DNA from: Chromera velia
Lineage: Eukaryota; Sar; Chromeraceae
Length of the DNA stretch: 64,000 bases
Assembly (NCBI GenBank): GCA_018398765.1
Contig: JAHBMJ010005718.1
Span: 1 to 64,000 of the forward strand
Reading direction: 5' to 3'
In this document: positions 12,616-24,654 of the stretch, one piece after another
How the letters are laid out: the number at the start of each line of letters is the position of its first letter
Position numbering within the stretch: position 1 is the stretch's first letter
Notes under the pieces: generated by a model
Seen by the model: only the letters and a program-made list of their open reading frames with translations
The model's database searches: none
Told to the model about the DNA's origin: nothing
Program-made: the position numbers and the translations under genes

Positions 12616-14278
12616 ATGTGTGTGTGTGTGTCCAGGTGACGGATGAAGACGAGATTGTAGTGGGAGATGTGGCAACGATTACTGTGACGATGGTGCGGCG
12701 GAATCTAAAGGAAGGGGAGGCGGCAGGACCGATCCATGCCCCTCTGTTCCCTGAGCTGAAGTATGAGGAGTGGTATGTGATCGTCACAGACAAGAACGAC
12801 GGTCAGTCAGTCAGTGACTGCAGTAATGGAATGGCTGACATTCGTCTGGCTGCACGTGTATCTGGGGGGAGTGGAGAGACTTCCGGCAGGACAGACAGAA
12901 GGGTATGTTGGGCCCTCTGTGAGAGAAAATCGGACGGGCAGGAGATGATGCGCTTCTGTCCATGAAGTTAAGAATTTGGGAGAAACAGCAGGTTGCTTGT
13001 GTATACTAGATTTACCTGAGCCCTGCACTTGTTTTGTCTTCTCTGCAGGAGACGGTATGGTGGCGTTCATGAGGTTGAAGTCTCCCGAGAGGGTCGTGGA
13101 GGAGTCCGTGCAGGTGCCCATCAGGAAAGACGGAAAGCACACGTACATCGTCTCTGCCTACTGCGACTCCTACGCTGGAATCGACAGGGTGGAGACTTTG
13201 AACTTTACAGGTGGGTCTGTCTGACAGGGGGAGGGGATCTTTTTCTCGCATTTACTTTGTGTAGGTGTATGTGTAGAGTTTTGTTCAACACGTAACTGAA
13301 CCGGACATGTCCTTCATCTGATATTAACTTTTTTTGCGTGTCCTCTTCGGGAGTCGTCGTGTTGCTCTGCTGCGTCATCTGTCATCGCTTGATTGATTCA
13401 TGTGTTCGAATTTGTGCCCCCCGCCCTTTCTGTGCCATTGAAGTGGAGTATGTGTCTATCGCTCCTCACGCAACCCCATCCTTCCCCCTTTTTTTCGTTT
13501 TCGTTGCAGCCCACAAAGCCGACGAGGTGAAGCGTGAGGTTGTGGTGCATCCGGAAGACCTTGCTCTGGACAATGAGCCTACACTCTTCGAGCAAGTGAT
13601 GGGTGAGTGCCTCGGTTTGCTTGCTCTTTGTGAGACAAAGTGGGGAAGGAATGGGTGTGGGATGAGAGAGAAAGTCCAGTTGCCTCTTTCCGTTTCTTTC
13701 TGTTTCTTTGACTGACTCGTCCGGCAAAGAGGTTTTGTATGCTTCTGCTTCTCTTGTTCTTTCACTCTCTCTTTTCTTGTCTGCGTGCAGGACAAATGAA
13801 TGCGGACGACTCCGATGAGGAAGAAGAAATTCTCGACAACGGCACTGCCAAACCTGTCGCGGTGAGTTCGTTGGAGAGTGAGTCAGTGAGTCTGTCCCTT
13901 AAGCACTGGGTCGTTGAGGGAAGTTCTCTGTTTTTCTTCACAACGCCAATCGAAAGAAAAAGCCAGGGTCCGTCAGTCATTGCCTGGTCTGATGAAGAAG
14001 AAGAAAAAGAAGTACTCCATACCTTGGTTGTCATCTTGTCTGGTTTTGCCCTTTCCTCTGTGTGTTCTCGCGTGCGTGCATGCGTGCGTGCGTGCGTGCG
14101 TGCGTGTGTGTGTGTGTGTGTGTGTGGAAGGATTTGCGTCGCTTGTCTTTTTTTTTTTTTGTATTTCCCCCTGTCACGCTGTTTCCTTTGCTGGTTCGCT
14201 TTCCTTGTTTTGCTTGTTTTGCAGCGCGTGCGAGAGGAAGCGGCGATGTCAGACTCGGAAATTGACGACGACGATTAA
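9018..14278 (+). CDS. SEC63: SEC63 ER translocation J-domain protein
   Basis: Eleven exons: 9018-9572, 9725-9917, 10208-10328, 10838-11015, 11273-11374, 11904-12128, 12636-12801, 13049-13210, 13510-13602, 13791-13861 and 14225-14278. They sum to 1920 nt (639 residues), in phase at each GT-AG junction. Membrane segments lie at about 25-50, 96-120 and 218-240. A J domain sits between the second and third (about 130-190) with HPD at 158-160, the Sec63 topology that places the J domain in the ER lumen. A Sec63/Brl domain follows (NGLQVETLHFLSYYVNEA, then VPHFTEEHVRHC, then an Ig-like part). The acidic tail (DDSDEEEE, SEIDDDD) is typical and, in yeast, binds Sec62. Its role is to recruit BiP to the Sec61/Sec62 channel for post-translational import. 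The ATG at 9018 is chosen because MSQF immediately precedes the conserved N-terminal membrane segment. Confidence 0.95.
11396..11606 (+). repeat. 24-bp minisatellite in SEC63 intron 5
   Basis: About nine tandem copies of a 24-bp unit (GTCTGTCAAGGAACC plus ACGAATCA) with only A/G variants at one position. Because 24 is a multiple of three and the unit lacks stops, at least three plus-strand frames stay open through the array (repeats ESVCQGTN, NQSVKEPT and a third), yet it sits between a clear donor at 11375 and acceptor at 11903. Confidence 0.9.
12455..12635 (+). repeat. (CT)n and (TG)n microsatellites in SEC63 intron 6
   Basis: Two (CT)n runs followed by about 95 bp of nearly pure (TG)n, with a few A or C interruptions. 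The TG run ends directly in TCCAG, the acceptor of exon 7. Confidence 0.9.
14080..14127 (+). repeat. (TGCG)n(TG)n microsatellite in SEC63 intron 10
   Basis: A run of TGCG units passes into TG units inside the last SEC63 intron, upstream of a T-rich acceptor. Confidence 0.85.
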
Positions 14279-14758
14279 ATTGCGATGAGTGAGGGGCACA
14301 GTTTGAATCGAGAAAGTTGCTTCAGTTTTTTCGCCTGTGCATTTGTCTCTCAAGTAGGGTGGTTGGTGTATGCTCGTGGATGTCTCCCATCTCTGGCGGC
14401 TGCAACTGGAATTGTCTGCTGGAGGCGGAGGGGGGGGAAGGGAGGGACATTTTCTTGATGGATGGATGGAGGGATGGCAGAACAGTGTCGCGCGGTCATG
14501 CACATGACCAACACGCAGGGACGGGGTCTGAGGGGGGAATACGGGACGGGTTGGACTGACTGCATGGGAGCAGCAGTGAATTTAATCTCTCAGGCAGGCC
14601 CCTCGATCCATCCGTCCGTAATGCAGGAGGGAGTTTGAGTTTCTGTCTGTCCGTCTGTCCTGGCCAGTGTTTTTTTGGTCCAATTCGTTCGTGTCACGTA
14701 TCGGTGCATCTGTGCTTGCATGACTGTTGCTTGGCTGATTCGCTGTCTTTTTCTAAAG

Positions 14759-15822
14759 AGTTTCGGGAGGAGGGGGGGCCTCGCACCTTGCCGCTGGAGG
14801 AGACACGTAGAGGCGTAGGTGAGTGGGCACGATTAAATTTAACACGTGCCAATCGAATGTACAGGCAGAGAGGCACAATCGAGTCGATCTGAGAGACAGG
14901 CAGGGCGAAAAAGCGTTGTGCATGCGTAACATCCCACATCCACACTTCTTTCACGACCGGTAGTCTCCGATCTTCGTTCATCCGCCATTCTTCAGAATTT
15001 CTTCTTCCCTCTTCCCCGGACCAACTTAATCAGTAATATCCCGGGATTATATCCGCCAACAACTTATCATGATCATTATCATATCTTCTACAGATTAACT
15101 TTAGGCAACTAATGATGTAATAACTAAGACCACAGACTCCACAGCAGTAATATTCTGCGTACATGTCTAGCTAGTTAAATGCAGTAATTATCATTATCAT
15201 CAAATCCTTTATATTTATATTTTTTCCACTTTTATTTTACTTCTTTTACATACAGAATCCAGTAAAGTGTTTGGTGAACAACTAGGCCCTCTAGTAGCTA
15301 TATATTAGCTAAATTTAAAAAGAAAGGAAAAAAAAATTTTGCTAGTCCCCCTCAGATGAAAACATTTTTGAATCAGAGAAGGAATATGAGGGTCTGGAGG
15401 AGGGGGAGCTAGAGGGGAAGAGCCATGCAACAGATAAAAGAAAGAAGAAGAAGAAGAAAAAGAAGAAAAAGGCAAAGGGGGAGTAAGCTGGTCGTGAGAA
15501 TTCTGTAGTTTTCTTGTGCAGCCAGCCTGTGAAGCCAGCCTTTGAAGGAGAAGACATTTCTTCTTTCAACCCAACAAGAGACAGCTCTTCTCTTTCCCCG
15601 TTTCTCGTGCAAGAGACGGCAGTTGCCATGCTGGACTATCTGGTAAATCAACACGGCTGCACGGCTCGTGTAAGCATTGGGCCAGGAGGACGAATGATTC
15701 GTCTGATTGTCGAAGGTGGAGACGGAACTCCCAAGTCATGGGAGAGCACGGTCTTCCAAGCACATCAAGAGATCTGCGAGTACCTTGTGAGATGGCCGCA
15801 GGGTCGATTGGGCTTTCGGTGA
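14759..15822 (+). CDS. unknown gene, three 3' exons, Lys-rich then KH-like segment
   Basis: Three exons join in phase: 14759-14818 (acceptor TTTCTAAAG, donor GTGAGTGG), 15356-15482 (acceptor CCCCCTCAG, donor GTAAGC) and 15522-15822 (acceptor TTCTTGTGCAG, stop TGA). The first exon must be internal, because no in-frame ATG precedes it; the 5' end is unresolved, between the SEC63 stop and 14758. The protein has an acidic patch (ESEKEYEGLEEGELEG), a run of ten or more lysines, then about 100 residues with GPGGRMIRLIVEG, faintly like the GxxG loop of a KH domain. The function is unknown; RNA binding is only a suggestion. The last intron would be just 39 nt. A GAG-TAA reading without that intron would end the protein after the lysine run. 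Confidence 0.45.
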
Positions 15823-15825
15823 TGC

Positions 15826-16850
15826 GCTTTTGGTGTTTGTATGTATGTTTGGGTGTATGTACTTGATTGACCAGGTGTTTGTCTTTATCAAATTTTCTTC
15901 TTTCTTTACTCCTTCCTCATAAAAACCAGCTGATCATATTGCGAGCATAAACTTGAACCTTTGTGGTTCCCTCTTCCCTTATCAAGTTGGTGACTGAATT
16001 ATGGTATTGATTGTTTCGATTGAGTTGCCACTTTGCCTTCGGGCGGCGTAAGCCAGTGTAGATCTTCGAAAGAGTCTGTCATTAACTCCGTTTTTTCTCT
16101 CATCACCTCTCATCCATCCTTGCCTTTACTCTCTTTTCGGATTGATTCAGAATTTAATGTATGAATGTGGTGTGCGCGTGTACCGAGCGCTTATGTCTCC
16201 ATGCGCCTCCATAGATGTGGTGTGCCTTAAGGTGAATCGATCCGATTGGCATGCAGGCTTCCTCATCCCCCTCCGTATGAATGTGTGTTCTGGGTTGTCC
16301 TCAAAGCCTTGTTAGTAGCTTGGGATCTGGCGTCGCTAGATCTAGGATTTAACCCTCAATCATCATCATCATCATCAGTAGTTTTTTATTATTTTTTAAT
16401 TGATTATAATTGATCCACTATAAACAGCTATAAACAGCAGCTGTTTTTCACGCAACACAGTGCCAACACTCCCTGCAACATTCATACAATACTTAAACAA
16501 CAGTTGTTTGCCTAGTTAAGGGGGTAATAAATAAAAAATTCTAATTCCACACACATACAGTGAATCATGCAGTGTCAGTGAATGTACACTCAAAATTCAC
16601 TTCTAAATCGACTTAAAAAATTGAAGTTAAATTCACGTAAATCCATTTAAATTGACTGCTTAAATTCACGTGAATTCATATAAATTCACTTGAAGTCATT
16701 TGTAAATTCATCAATTTTTGCAAGGTAATCTGAAAGTCGATTTCTAACTATACCAGTTGTAATTCACACAAGTTAACGGTTCAATCCATTGCAAGCTCCG
16801 GTTGAAGCCCGATAGTGCAAACCGGTTGCCAACCACACACTGTGCATGGG
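15826..16850. other. AT-rich intergenic region with internal repeats
   Basis: No coding exon is supportable. At 16590-16710 the motif AAATTCACNTRAATTCA and its variants recur in direct and inverted order. A (CAT)n stretch lies near 16360. Confidence 0.55.
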
Positions 16851-19251
16851 TCCCACAATTAAGCCTCCCAAAATTTGTATTTTTGATTCAGAATTAAGAC
16901 TCCATTTGTCGTTTATCCGAAACAGTGCGAAACTCCTGGACCCAGGATACCATCAGTCCATGCAGTCAAGACTGTCAAGGCATCAAAGAGGCAAATATAT
17001 CAAAACGCGGGTTCACTGCAAAAGAGTGTTCACTGTTCAGATCAAGCAGACCGGCGGGCCGGCCGGCAGGGCCCGCTGATGCACTGGCAGTCAGTCCATC
17101 GGCGATCCTTGAATCATCCTTTCCGCATGGTCCGATTGATGCCTTCGCATGTACTCCGATCCATCCATCCATCCATGCTGTTGCAGAGGTGGTCCAACTG
17201 ACTTGATGGCTGACTGCTTGAGAGAACAGAGGGAGATGTGCACGTACATGTGAGACCGAAGACAAGCGGGCGATGAGACAGACAGACAGACAAAAAGAAA
17301 GAGAGAAAGAGAGAACGAAAGGAATAAAGGAAGAGCAAAAGAAAAGAAAGAAAGAAAGAAAGAAAGAAAAGAAAGAAAGAAAGAAAGAAAGGACGAAGCG
17401 CGACCCGTCGAGGAGGCGGGGCACTCGAATCTCTCTATGGCTGCGTGTGGTCAACAGAGTTCTGACCTGTCAGTCAATCATTCAATTCATCGTTTCATCA
17501 CTTTCTTCGTAGTCTGACAAGCGGCGTTAGGGGAGGGAAAAAAGCACTGCAGTGGACTGGACAGCTGTACGTCTTGTACTTGGAGGAAAGAAAAAAGAAG
17601 GCAAAAGGGACTCACAAACCCTTCGTCTTCCTCGCTCGTCCGTTCGAATGACCGAAAAAGGAAGACAACACGCACGGATGGAACGATTTCCATGTTGACG
17701 ACAGAAGCTAAGGCAGGGGGTAGGAAGTGATGGGGCGATCGATCTCTGTCGCCTTTCATGCAGCCCAGACCAGATCGGCGGATGTCTCTCTAGGTTTTCA
17801 AAAAGAAGCCAAAAAGGCCGACAGTCAGAGAGAAAGAAAGAAAGAAAGAAAGAAGTTCCAATACACCAGATGGATGATGCGGAAAGGGAGGGCATCGAGC
17901 CAGCCTCTCTTTTTCTTCTTCTTCTTCCTCATGAATTAATTCGTCTCACATCTTCCTCACGAGGAATTCGTCTGACGACTGTTGTCGCTATCCAGCAGTT
18001 CGGATAGAGGCAGAGGCAGAATCGTTCAAACATGCATCGAAAGAAAAGAAGAAAGAAAAAGAAAAACGGAAGGAAAATGGGACGGCTTCAAAGAGAAAAA
18101 TGCGAGAGGAAAGAAGCAGAAAAGAAGAAGTCACAAAAACAACGCCTAACATAGAATGAATGCATCGAACGGATGGATGGATGATCTTCCCTCATCATCT
18201 CCCTGTCCCACCTTCCTCTCCCTTCTGTCCTCATCGATTCTTTCTTTTTTTGAACCAACCCCCTTTCCCTAGCTGTTCCCTAAATGAACGAATACACCAG
18301 TCGATCCCCTCTTCACTTCACTTCTCCCACCGACCTTCGTGACCCTTCTTGCAGTGCACTCACATCCACGTGATTGCAGGAGAAGGAAGGAAGGCTTGAT
18401 TGAGTGCGAAGAGGACAGAACAAAAATGCTGACTGAGAGGAGACAGGGAGGAGGGACCCCGAAGAGGAAAGAAAAGAAAATACAATGAAACACGAAAAAA
18501 GAAGTACAGCGTTGAACTCTCCCTCCCTCCCCCCCCCTCCCCCCTCTCTCTCTCTCTGCTGCAACAAAACAGTGGGAAGTTACAAGCAGCAGAAGCAAAA
18601 GGCAGTTGCTGAAAAAGGTACCCACCCCCTCTCCTAGCTTCTGCGTCTCTTTGTCATCAGAGACAGCCACACACCCGTTCGTGCTTTCCCCAACCTTTTC
18701 TTTCCGATTCCAAGTCACTTCCTTTTCTTTTTTTTGGTAAGTTTGTCACACGAAAGGACAACGACGCATGGATCGACCGACCGACCGACCGACGGACGAC
18801 CAGTCCAACACAAAAGCCAAAGCAGCCAAGTAAGTATGCGGAGGAATGAAGTACAAACAAGAGTACAAACAAAGCGCACACGGACACCCAAAATTGGACA
18901 CATACAGACAAGAGACACAAACAAACAAACACTCAACGTCCACCATACTGCTCTAACAACAACCAAGACAAACATCTCGCCAATAGAGTGAACAAAAAGG
19001 ACAAAAGGAAGGAGCAGCGAGGAAAACCCAAAGAAGCAGCCAGTCAGGTCACCAAATCTTCTGGGGAGCAGCAGGGTAAGTGAGGGCATCAGAAAAGCGA
19101 ATAGTGTGCATACTGCCTTCCCCCTTCCCTCCCCCGAAAAAAAAAATCCACTCTCCAATCCGAAAAGTATTCCTGACACCCTCCCCACTCCCTGCTATCC
19201 CTACCCGCTAGATGCCCTCCCACCCCCCCCGCCCAGCCCCCGCATACAGCA
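16851..19251. other. gene-poor spacer with purine tracts; weak exon candidates
   Basis: Contains (GAAA)n at about 17290-17395 and 17830-17855, and several candidate but unlinked splice sites. A minus-strand open segment at about 17616-17713 ends at a GTGAGT donor, and a plus-strand candidate small Lys-rich gene lies at 18768-19083 (listed separately). The 3' UTR of the CBM20 gene must lie at its right end. I see no recognisable protein domain. Confidence 0.4.
18768..19083 (+). CDS. candidate small Lys/Gln-rich protein, two exons
   Basis: The ATG at 18768 opens 20 codons (MDRPTDRPTDDQ onward) to a strong GTAAGTATG donor at 18829. A downstream segment from an AATAG acceptor near 18985 continues in phase with VNKKDKRKEQRGKPKEAASQ and ends at TGA near 19083. 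The spliced product would be about 51 residues. The acceptor is pyrimidine-poor and the RPTD start is a CCGA tandem repeat, so this may be chance. No family is recognised. Confidence 0.18.
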
Positions 19252-21247
19252 TCAGTCAGTGTAGATGTCCCCGCACACCCGTGCACGCGCATATGCCGAC
19301 ACCGCACGTCCCCAGTCAAGAACAGTGTCCGCCCCCACGATGGCAAATTCATAGGCACGACCTGAGACGGAGGTGGCAAGGCTGCGTGCGTCTCCCACAA
19401 ACGAACTCACACTCGCCTTCAGACTGTCAGGCAGCACTTGCTGCAGCTCTCCCACCTTGAAGTTCGATGCGAGCTCGGTTCCCTTCTGCAGCGCCTCCTC
19501 GGCCGCCCTCTGAGACGCGCCGAGGAAAGCCTTGACATCCTCCGGACGGGTCAACCAGAAGTGAATGCCGTAGGCACACACTCCGCTGAAGACGGCAGAG
19601 AAAAAGAAACGGCGCCACCCCTTCACGGAGACAGTTGGGGAGCCCCCTCTCTTCTGTCCCTTGAAAAAGCCCTCCTCAGGCTCGGACGAGCCGTCAGACT
19701 TGGCTACTGGAGGACATACGAGGGCCATGGGGAAAAGACAGGGACTGGGGCCTGATGCTGCAGCTGCTGCACTGCGACGCAAGCGGGCAGCTGCGGCACT
19801 GGAAGAGGTACCAGTGGCAGTTTGGGGGGACGGAATGGCGGGTCCGTCGTGGTCGTTGTCGTCGAGGTAGTCGGCAGTGGAGGCTCTGGTTGCAGATGCC
19901 TCGACGTCGGGGGAGGCAAGAACCGTGGTGCCCCTGTCGCTCTCAGCAGTCTCCTTCTCTTTTTCTTTCTCTGCGATTGGCTTGGGAGGGAGGGGGGAGG
20001 CAGTGGAGGGGGCTGTGGGGGATCTCTCAAGGGACTCAGGCATCTCCTCTGGCTCTGCTTCTGCCTGGGGCTGTTCGTCCGTCTCTGCTCCCCGGGGCAG
20101 CACAGGTGGGGCTGCTCGGGAGGACGACGAAGAGGAAGAGGAGGAAGCGGCAGTGGAGGCTGAAGAAGAGGAAGAGGAAGAAGAAGAGGAAGACTGGGGG
20201 TCTTCAATCGACTTTGTTGCCTCCATCTTCCCCTGCCCTTCATTCCATGCATCAAACCACCCATCATCCACCGTCACTTTCCGAGTCCCGCTCTCGGGCA
20301 TAATCATGTACCTGTTGTGCACGAAAGATTCCCACTGCACGAGTCCTCCACCCCTTCTGATCACGTACTTGTACTCGACCTGAAGGAACATTTATTTGTT
20401 CACATCAGACACGAACACACACAGGAATCGTCACCATGAGTTTCTCCAGAAGAACGAGCACACACAACACACACAGACTTGCCTCAAGCGCACACGGTGG
20501 GGGAGATTGCTCCTGCCACTATAAAAAAGGATGAGTATCGCCCTGACGAGCGACAAACTTCCAGTAAAGTAAGAACGCCGGCAGGCAGGGAGAGGCGGGT
20601 AGAGAAGGAGGCCGAGAACAGCTTGCCGACACGTCCACACGAATGGCAAGCCGGCTAGAGGCGCCAGGAGCCCAAAGGGGGACTCTGGAAACTGACAGAA
20701 ATCCGAAAAACGGAATATGAAAAGAGTTCAGAACTGAAGGATTCGATCCTTCCCTCCAAAACAAAAACCACTCGCTTTTCTACCAAGCTCCCCCTTGCAC
20801 TCCCTTTGCTTGCTGGCTCACCTGCATGCCGACTTTCTGAGAGGGAAGGGAGACTTCAGTGCTCCAAGAGGGGAACGAGGCAGCATCTGTAGTCAACACC
20901 AGAGCTCGATGCGCGTCCCATCCACCCATCTCTTCGGGGCCCCCGACCAGTACTGCATACAGCAGAAGAAGCCAAGACACACATTATGTGGCAAGCATCC
21001 ATGCATGAGAACATGCAAGTCAAACCACCATATAGGTGGGCGATCAAAGAAAAGGGAAGAAACAAGGAGATCGAGCTTTGTGTGTCAATCAGACCGAGGA
21101 AAAAGGAGACGTCTGTCTATCCCCTTCACATTGGTGTATCGGTTTATGACCAGCAGTCGTTCTGTCATGCCTTCTGTCCTTACCTAAAGAGTCGCCCGGC
21201 CTCGTCGCCTCGCACTTGAGGGAGAAAGACACATTGAAGCCGCTCAT
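19252..21247 (-). CDS. CBM20 starch-binding membrane protein
   Basis: Three exons: 21184-21247, 20822-20952 and 19252-20379, in phase, 440 residues. The first about 110 residues form a CBM20: FNVSFSLKCEATRPGDSLVLVGGPEEMGGWD, then PSWSTEVSLP, then VEYKYVIRR with QWE and HNR. These are the strand order and tryptophans that contact alpha-glucan in this family. A long Ser-, Pro-, Ala- and Glu-rich linker follows (about 125-310, with runs of nine to eleven Ser), then a probable membrane helix at about 322-341 and a roughly 100-residue amphipathic tail. No catalytic domain is present. The architecture suggests a tether between starch granules and a membrane, analogous in principle to mammalian STBD1 but with domain order reversed; this is inference. 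The start ATG directly precedes the first CBM20 strand, so there is no signal peptide, which implies a cytosolic starch-binding face. Confidence 0.88.
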
Positions 21248-21937
21248 GCTCGAGCAAAGATGAGTTCACGAGCACGATGCAGTAAGCGGCCAGCTGGAGG
21301 CTGTCTAAGATGGAACAAGACAAACGAAAAGCCTTACATACACGTCATCAGTGACTATTGCGGATACGGCAATAAAGCTCCGAGACGCAAACGCACTGGA
21401 CCAACAAAGCACCCAGTCTGGCATGAACAGAGAAGAGATGGGCAGATTCTCATGTGTGCCACTGTGTGGGAAGAGACGTCGTAAGATCGTCGTAAGTTCG
21501 ATCTCTTTTTTGTGCCTCTTTTTAATCGTCGCGCGAAGCGCCCCATAGCGCCCCATGCATTTGCTTCGCGAAAAGTGGAGTTCTCCGCGCGCGCCTACCA
21601 CGAAAATCAGTCGGAGACGCCAAAACTTTGTAAACTTCTTTTTTACTCTCCTTCATCTGATCGACCTCCCCCCAAAGACAGCTAGCTTGCAAGGCACTTT
21701 TTGCCCACAAGCAAACAGAGCAGTGCACCCTGATTTCAATTCCATTGGTGAAGTACTCTGGCAATTTTCGGCCCCAGCTCAATCTCCCTACCTTCTATGC
21801 CGGCGTTGATTTATTTCCGCGTCTCCATCAGCTCTTAGCTGTCAGCTCCCGACCCTGCCTGAGCAGAGAGGTTTTCCACGGTCTCTGCTTTTTGCGTACT
21901 CTTATTTGTTTCGTTTTCGACCGACTAAAGCGGCAGC
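21248..21937. promoter_or_regulatory. shared divergent promoter region, CBM20 / SRRM1-like
   Basis: A 690-bp spacer between opposite start codons. It includes a CpG-dense patch at about 21530-21600 with CGCGCGCG and repeated GCGCCCCAT units. No canonical TATA box is evident. Confidence 0.4.
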
Positions 21938-22686
21938 ATGAGGAAAGGCGGCGCAGATACGGAGAAGGAACTTTCAACGATTTCCTCGAAAGATCGAAAT
22001 AAGTTTATCGAGGGGAAGAAGTGGCCAAAGAGCTTCGACAAAAAGGTCAGCACCACCGAAGAGTCCATGGCATCCAAATCACCACACATTTCAACCTCCA
22101 TATTCTCTCTCTGCATACATCCGCGTTCTCTGGTTGCTGCTGCAATTGCAGGTTGACATAGCAAAGGTGCGAATGGAAGTAATGCGACCCTGGATTGAGG
22201 GGAGACTGAAGGAATTCCTCGGGATGGACGACGACATTGTTTACAATTTTTGTCTTGAACAGCTTACGGGAAGGGTCAGTTGGTATCTCCTGTCTGTGAG
22301 CGGCTATCTATTTTTTTCGTCTCTTTTGGGACATGCCGTGCCTTTTCGTGCGCTTGCCTTGTTTTTTTTCAGGCTCAGTCCTCCCAAAGAGAGCTAAGAC
22401 TGCTCGACCTTTTGTCCCCCTCCGGCGAGCACTGTCGAGCAGCGCAGCACCTGATTGTAGCTTTAGTGGTCCAGTAATTTTGGGGCCGAGTTTGTTCTTC
22501 GTCAGCCTCAGTCTCTGTTTCGTATGCGTTTTCCCGGATTCGTGTCTTCTTCTGGAACTTCTCAGATGTTCATGGATGAATGACTGGAAGGGACATGAAC
22601 TAGAAGGCCCAAACCGAGGCTTCCTCAGGGCTGAAAACAGCTTCTCGCTTCGATTTTTGGATCTCGCCCATGAAAGGTCCTACACC

Positions 22687-22741
<55 letters not shown>

Positions 22742-24654
22742 TGTGTGTATGTGTGCAGATCGATCCGAAGGAACTGACCGTCAGCATGACCGGCTTCCTC
22801 GCTCAGTCTGCCCGTCCTTTCGTTGAAGAACTCTGGGCGCTTCTGCTGTCTGCAGAGTCCAATCCCAGCGGCATCCCTCAGAGGTTTCTCGATGATAAGA
22901 AGAAGGAGCTTCAGAAGAAGGAGGAGGAGGCGGAGAGAATCGAGGAAGAATTGAGGAGGAGGAAGGAACAATTTCAACAAACAAGAGAAAGAGAAAGAGA
23001 AAGGGATACAGGGAGAGAAGGAGACCGCAGTCCCCCCAAAAGTCCCTCCCGCCAACCCAAATCCCTCTTGAAAGAAGCCGAAAACAGTTCAAGTGCACCA
23101 ACAGGAGGCCCGCACGTTCCCGCTGGGGATGACACAAAGGAGTCCGGCGAAGGTGTGCAGGGAGTCCTTCCTGCATCAGAGAAAAAGGAAGCAGCTGAAG
23201 TGAAAGAAGAGGGGGGGGACGAGCCTGTCCCAGTCTCAGTGCGGGAGAGATCCGAGGTTGGTCGTGCTCGTGTGTCGGCGCTTCTCGGGGTAGCCCCGTT
23301 GCCTGACGGGGGGTGGAGATACCAACCCGAGCTGGGAGTAGTCAAGAATGTTCCCGTAGGTCCTGATTTTTTTGCACGTCTGGGTGCATCCAGTTCGAGG
23401 AGGGTCGATGGACATCTATCTGGTGCTCCGTCAGGTCGCCTGATAGACCCTTCTTTGTCTGGTGCCGTTCCGGCTGTGGGAGATGTGAGGGGGGGAATGG
23501 GGTTTTCTCAGGGGGGGGGTGCAGCTGCTGCTGCAGCGAGTGCAGCTGGAGGGGCACGGCCCCGCCGTCGTTTTGAAGAGCGTCCAGTGTCGCCCCCTGC
23601 CGCAGAGGCAGATAGAGAAGGGGGGGCAGAGAGACGGCAGAAGAGTCGTTGGGACCGCGGAGGTGATGAGTGGGGTCCGATGTTTCCGTGTCGTGGGGGA
23701 GATAGAGAGAGGGAGCGAGACCGAGAGAAAGAGAGAGAAAGAGACAACGGATTCTATCGTCGAAGGGACGGCGACTCGCCCTCCCGCTCCCCTCCCCCCC
23801 GGCCCCGAGGAGATCGGTCCCGGTCCCGTTCTCGTGATGTGTCCTGGGAGAGGGAGAGGGACAGGAGGGGGAGGGGTATGAGGTCATTTAGAGAGGAGAG
23901 GGAAAGAGGGGACAGGGGGAGACGTGTGTTTCAGGAGGGAGGGGGGGATCGTGAAAGGGACAGAGACAGAGGGGGTAGAAGAGATTGGAGGGGAGAAAGA
24001 GATAGAGACAGGAGTCCTGTCGAACGGAGACGTTTCAGAGAATCCTATGAAGATGAAGACAGAGGCAGAGGGGATAGAAGGAAGTTCACCGATTCGAGAG
24101 ACGACCGTGACAGACAGCCAAGTCGTCGTTATGACGAAGACAGACGGAGAGACCGAAGCGAGAGCAAAGAGAAGGAGAGAGATGTCAGAAGAGATAAGGA
24201 CACGCGGAGGGAAGATTCAGATCCAGATCATCACAAATCTGTCCACTCAAGTGATGAACAGAAGAAGCAAGATGAACTTCGAGGGGAACGGAAAAAGAAG
24301 CCTCGAAAAGAGGAGGACAGCGATCAGGAAGAGGAAGATGAGAAAGGGAAGGAGCGCACAGAAAAATCGAAGAGTAAAAAGAAGAAGAAAGACAAAGACA
24401 AGAAGAAGAAGAAAAAGCACATTCGACGCGACAGATCTGCTTCCCGATCCTCTGAACGTTCTGACCGTTCCCGTTCCCGTTCGATCTCTCCCCCCCAACG
24501 TCGACGAAGGGACGAGAGTTCTGAAGGCAGCAGGAGGGGGGGGAAGTCCGACAGCGAAGAGGAGAAAAGGGAGAGATCCGTGGGAATGAATCGTTTAGAT
24601 GAACTCCGACAGAAGGCACGGGCGGTGTTTGGAAAAAGCGGAAAAACGAGTTGA
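21938..24654 (+). CDS. SRRM1-like PWI/RS-domain splicing coactivator
   Basis: Exons 21938-22045, 22152-22274 and 22759-24654 give 708 residues. Residues about 30-125 form a PWI domain: KVRMEVMRPWIEGRLKEFLG contains the signature RPWI, followed by LTGFLAQSARPFVEELWALLLSA and GIPQRFLDDKKKEL, very close to the SRm160/SRRM1 pattern. This domain binds nucleic acid and couples splicing to 3'-end processing and the exon-junction complex. The rest is low-complexity: a charged coiled region, then long Arg/Ser/Asp/Glu repeats (RSRSRSRD, RERDRE), a KKKKKDKDKKKKKK run and a C-terminal LDELRQKARAVFG helix. The reading frame is also open through much of intron 2, but the donor GTCAGT and acceptor after (CT)n(TG)n fit the PWI alignment. 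Nuclear location is expected. Confidence 0.9.
22688..22758 (+). repeat. (CT)n(TG)n microsatellite forming an acceptor tract
   Basis: A CT run followed by TG/TATG units ends in TGTGCAG at the SRRM1-like exon 3 boundary. Confidence 0.9.

Noticed and set aside
18715-19188. 157-codon hydrophobic minus-strand ORF
   Set aside because: Leu/Val/Cys-rich reading of an AC-rich plus strand, without domain or splice support; probably downstream UTR of the CBM20 gene or spacer.
22333-22758. 5' extension of the SRRM1-like exon 3 ORF
   Set aside because: The frame is open through the intron by chance; the PWI alignment needs the splice 22274 to 22759.
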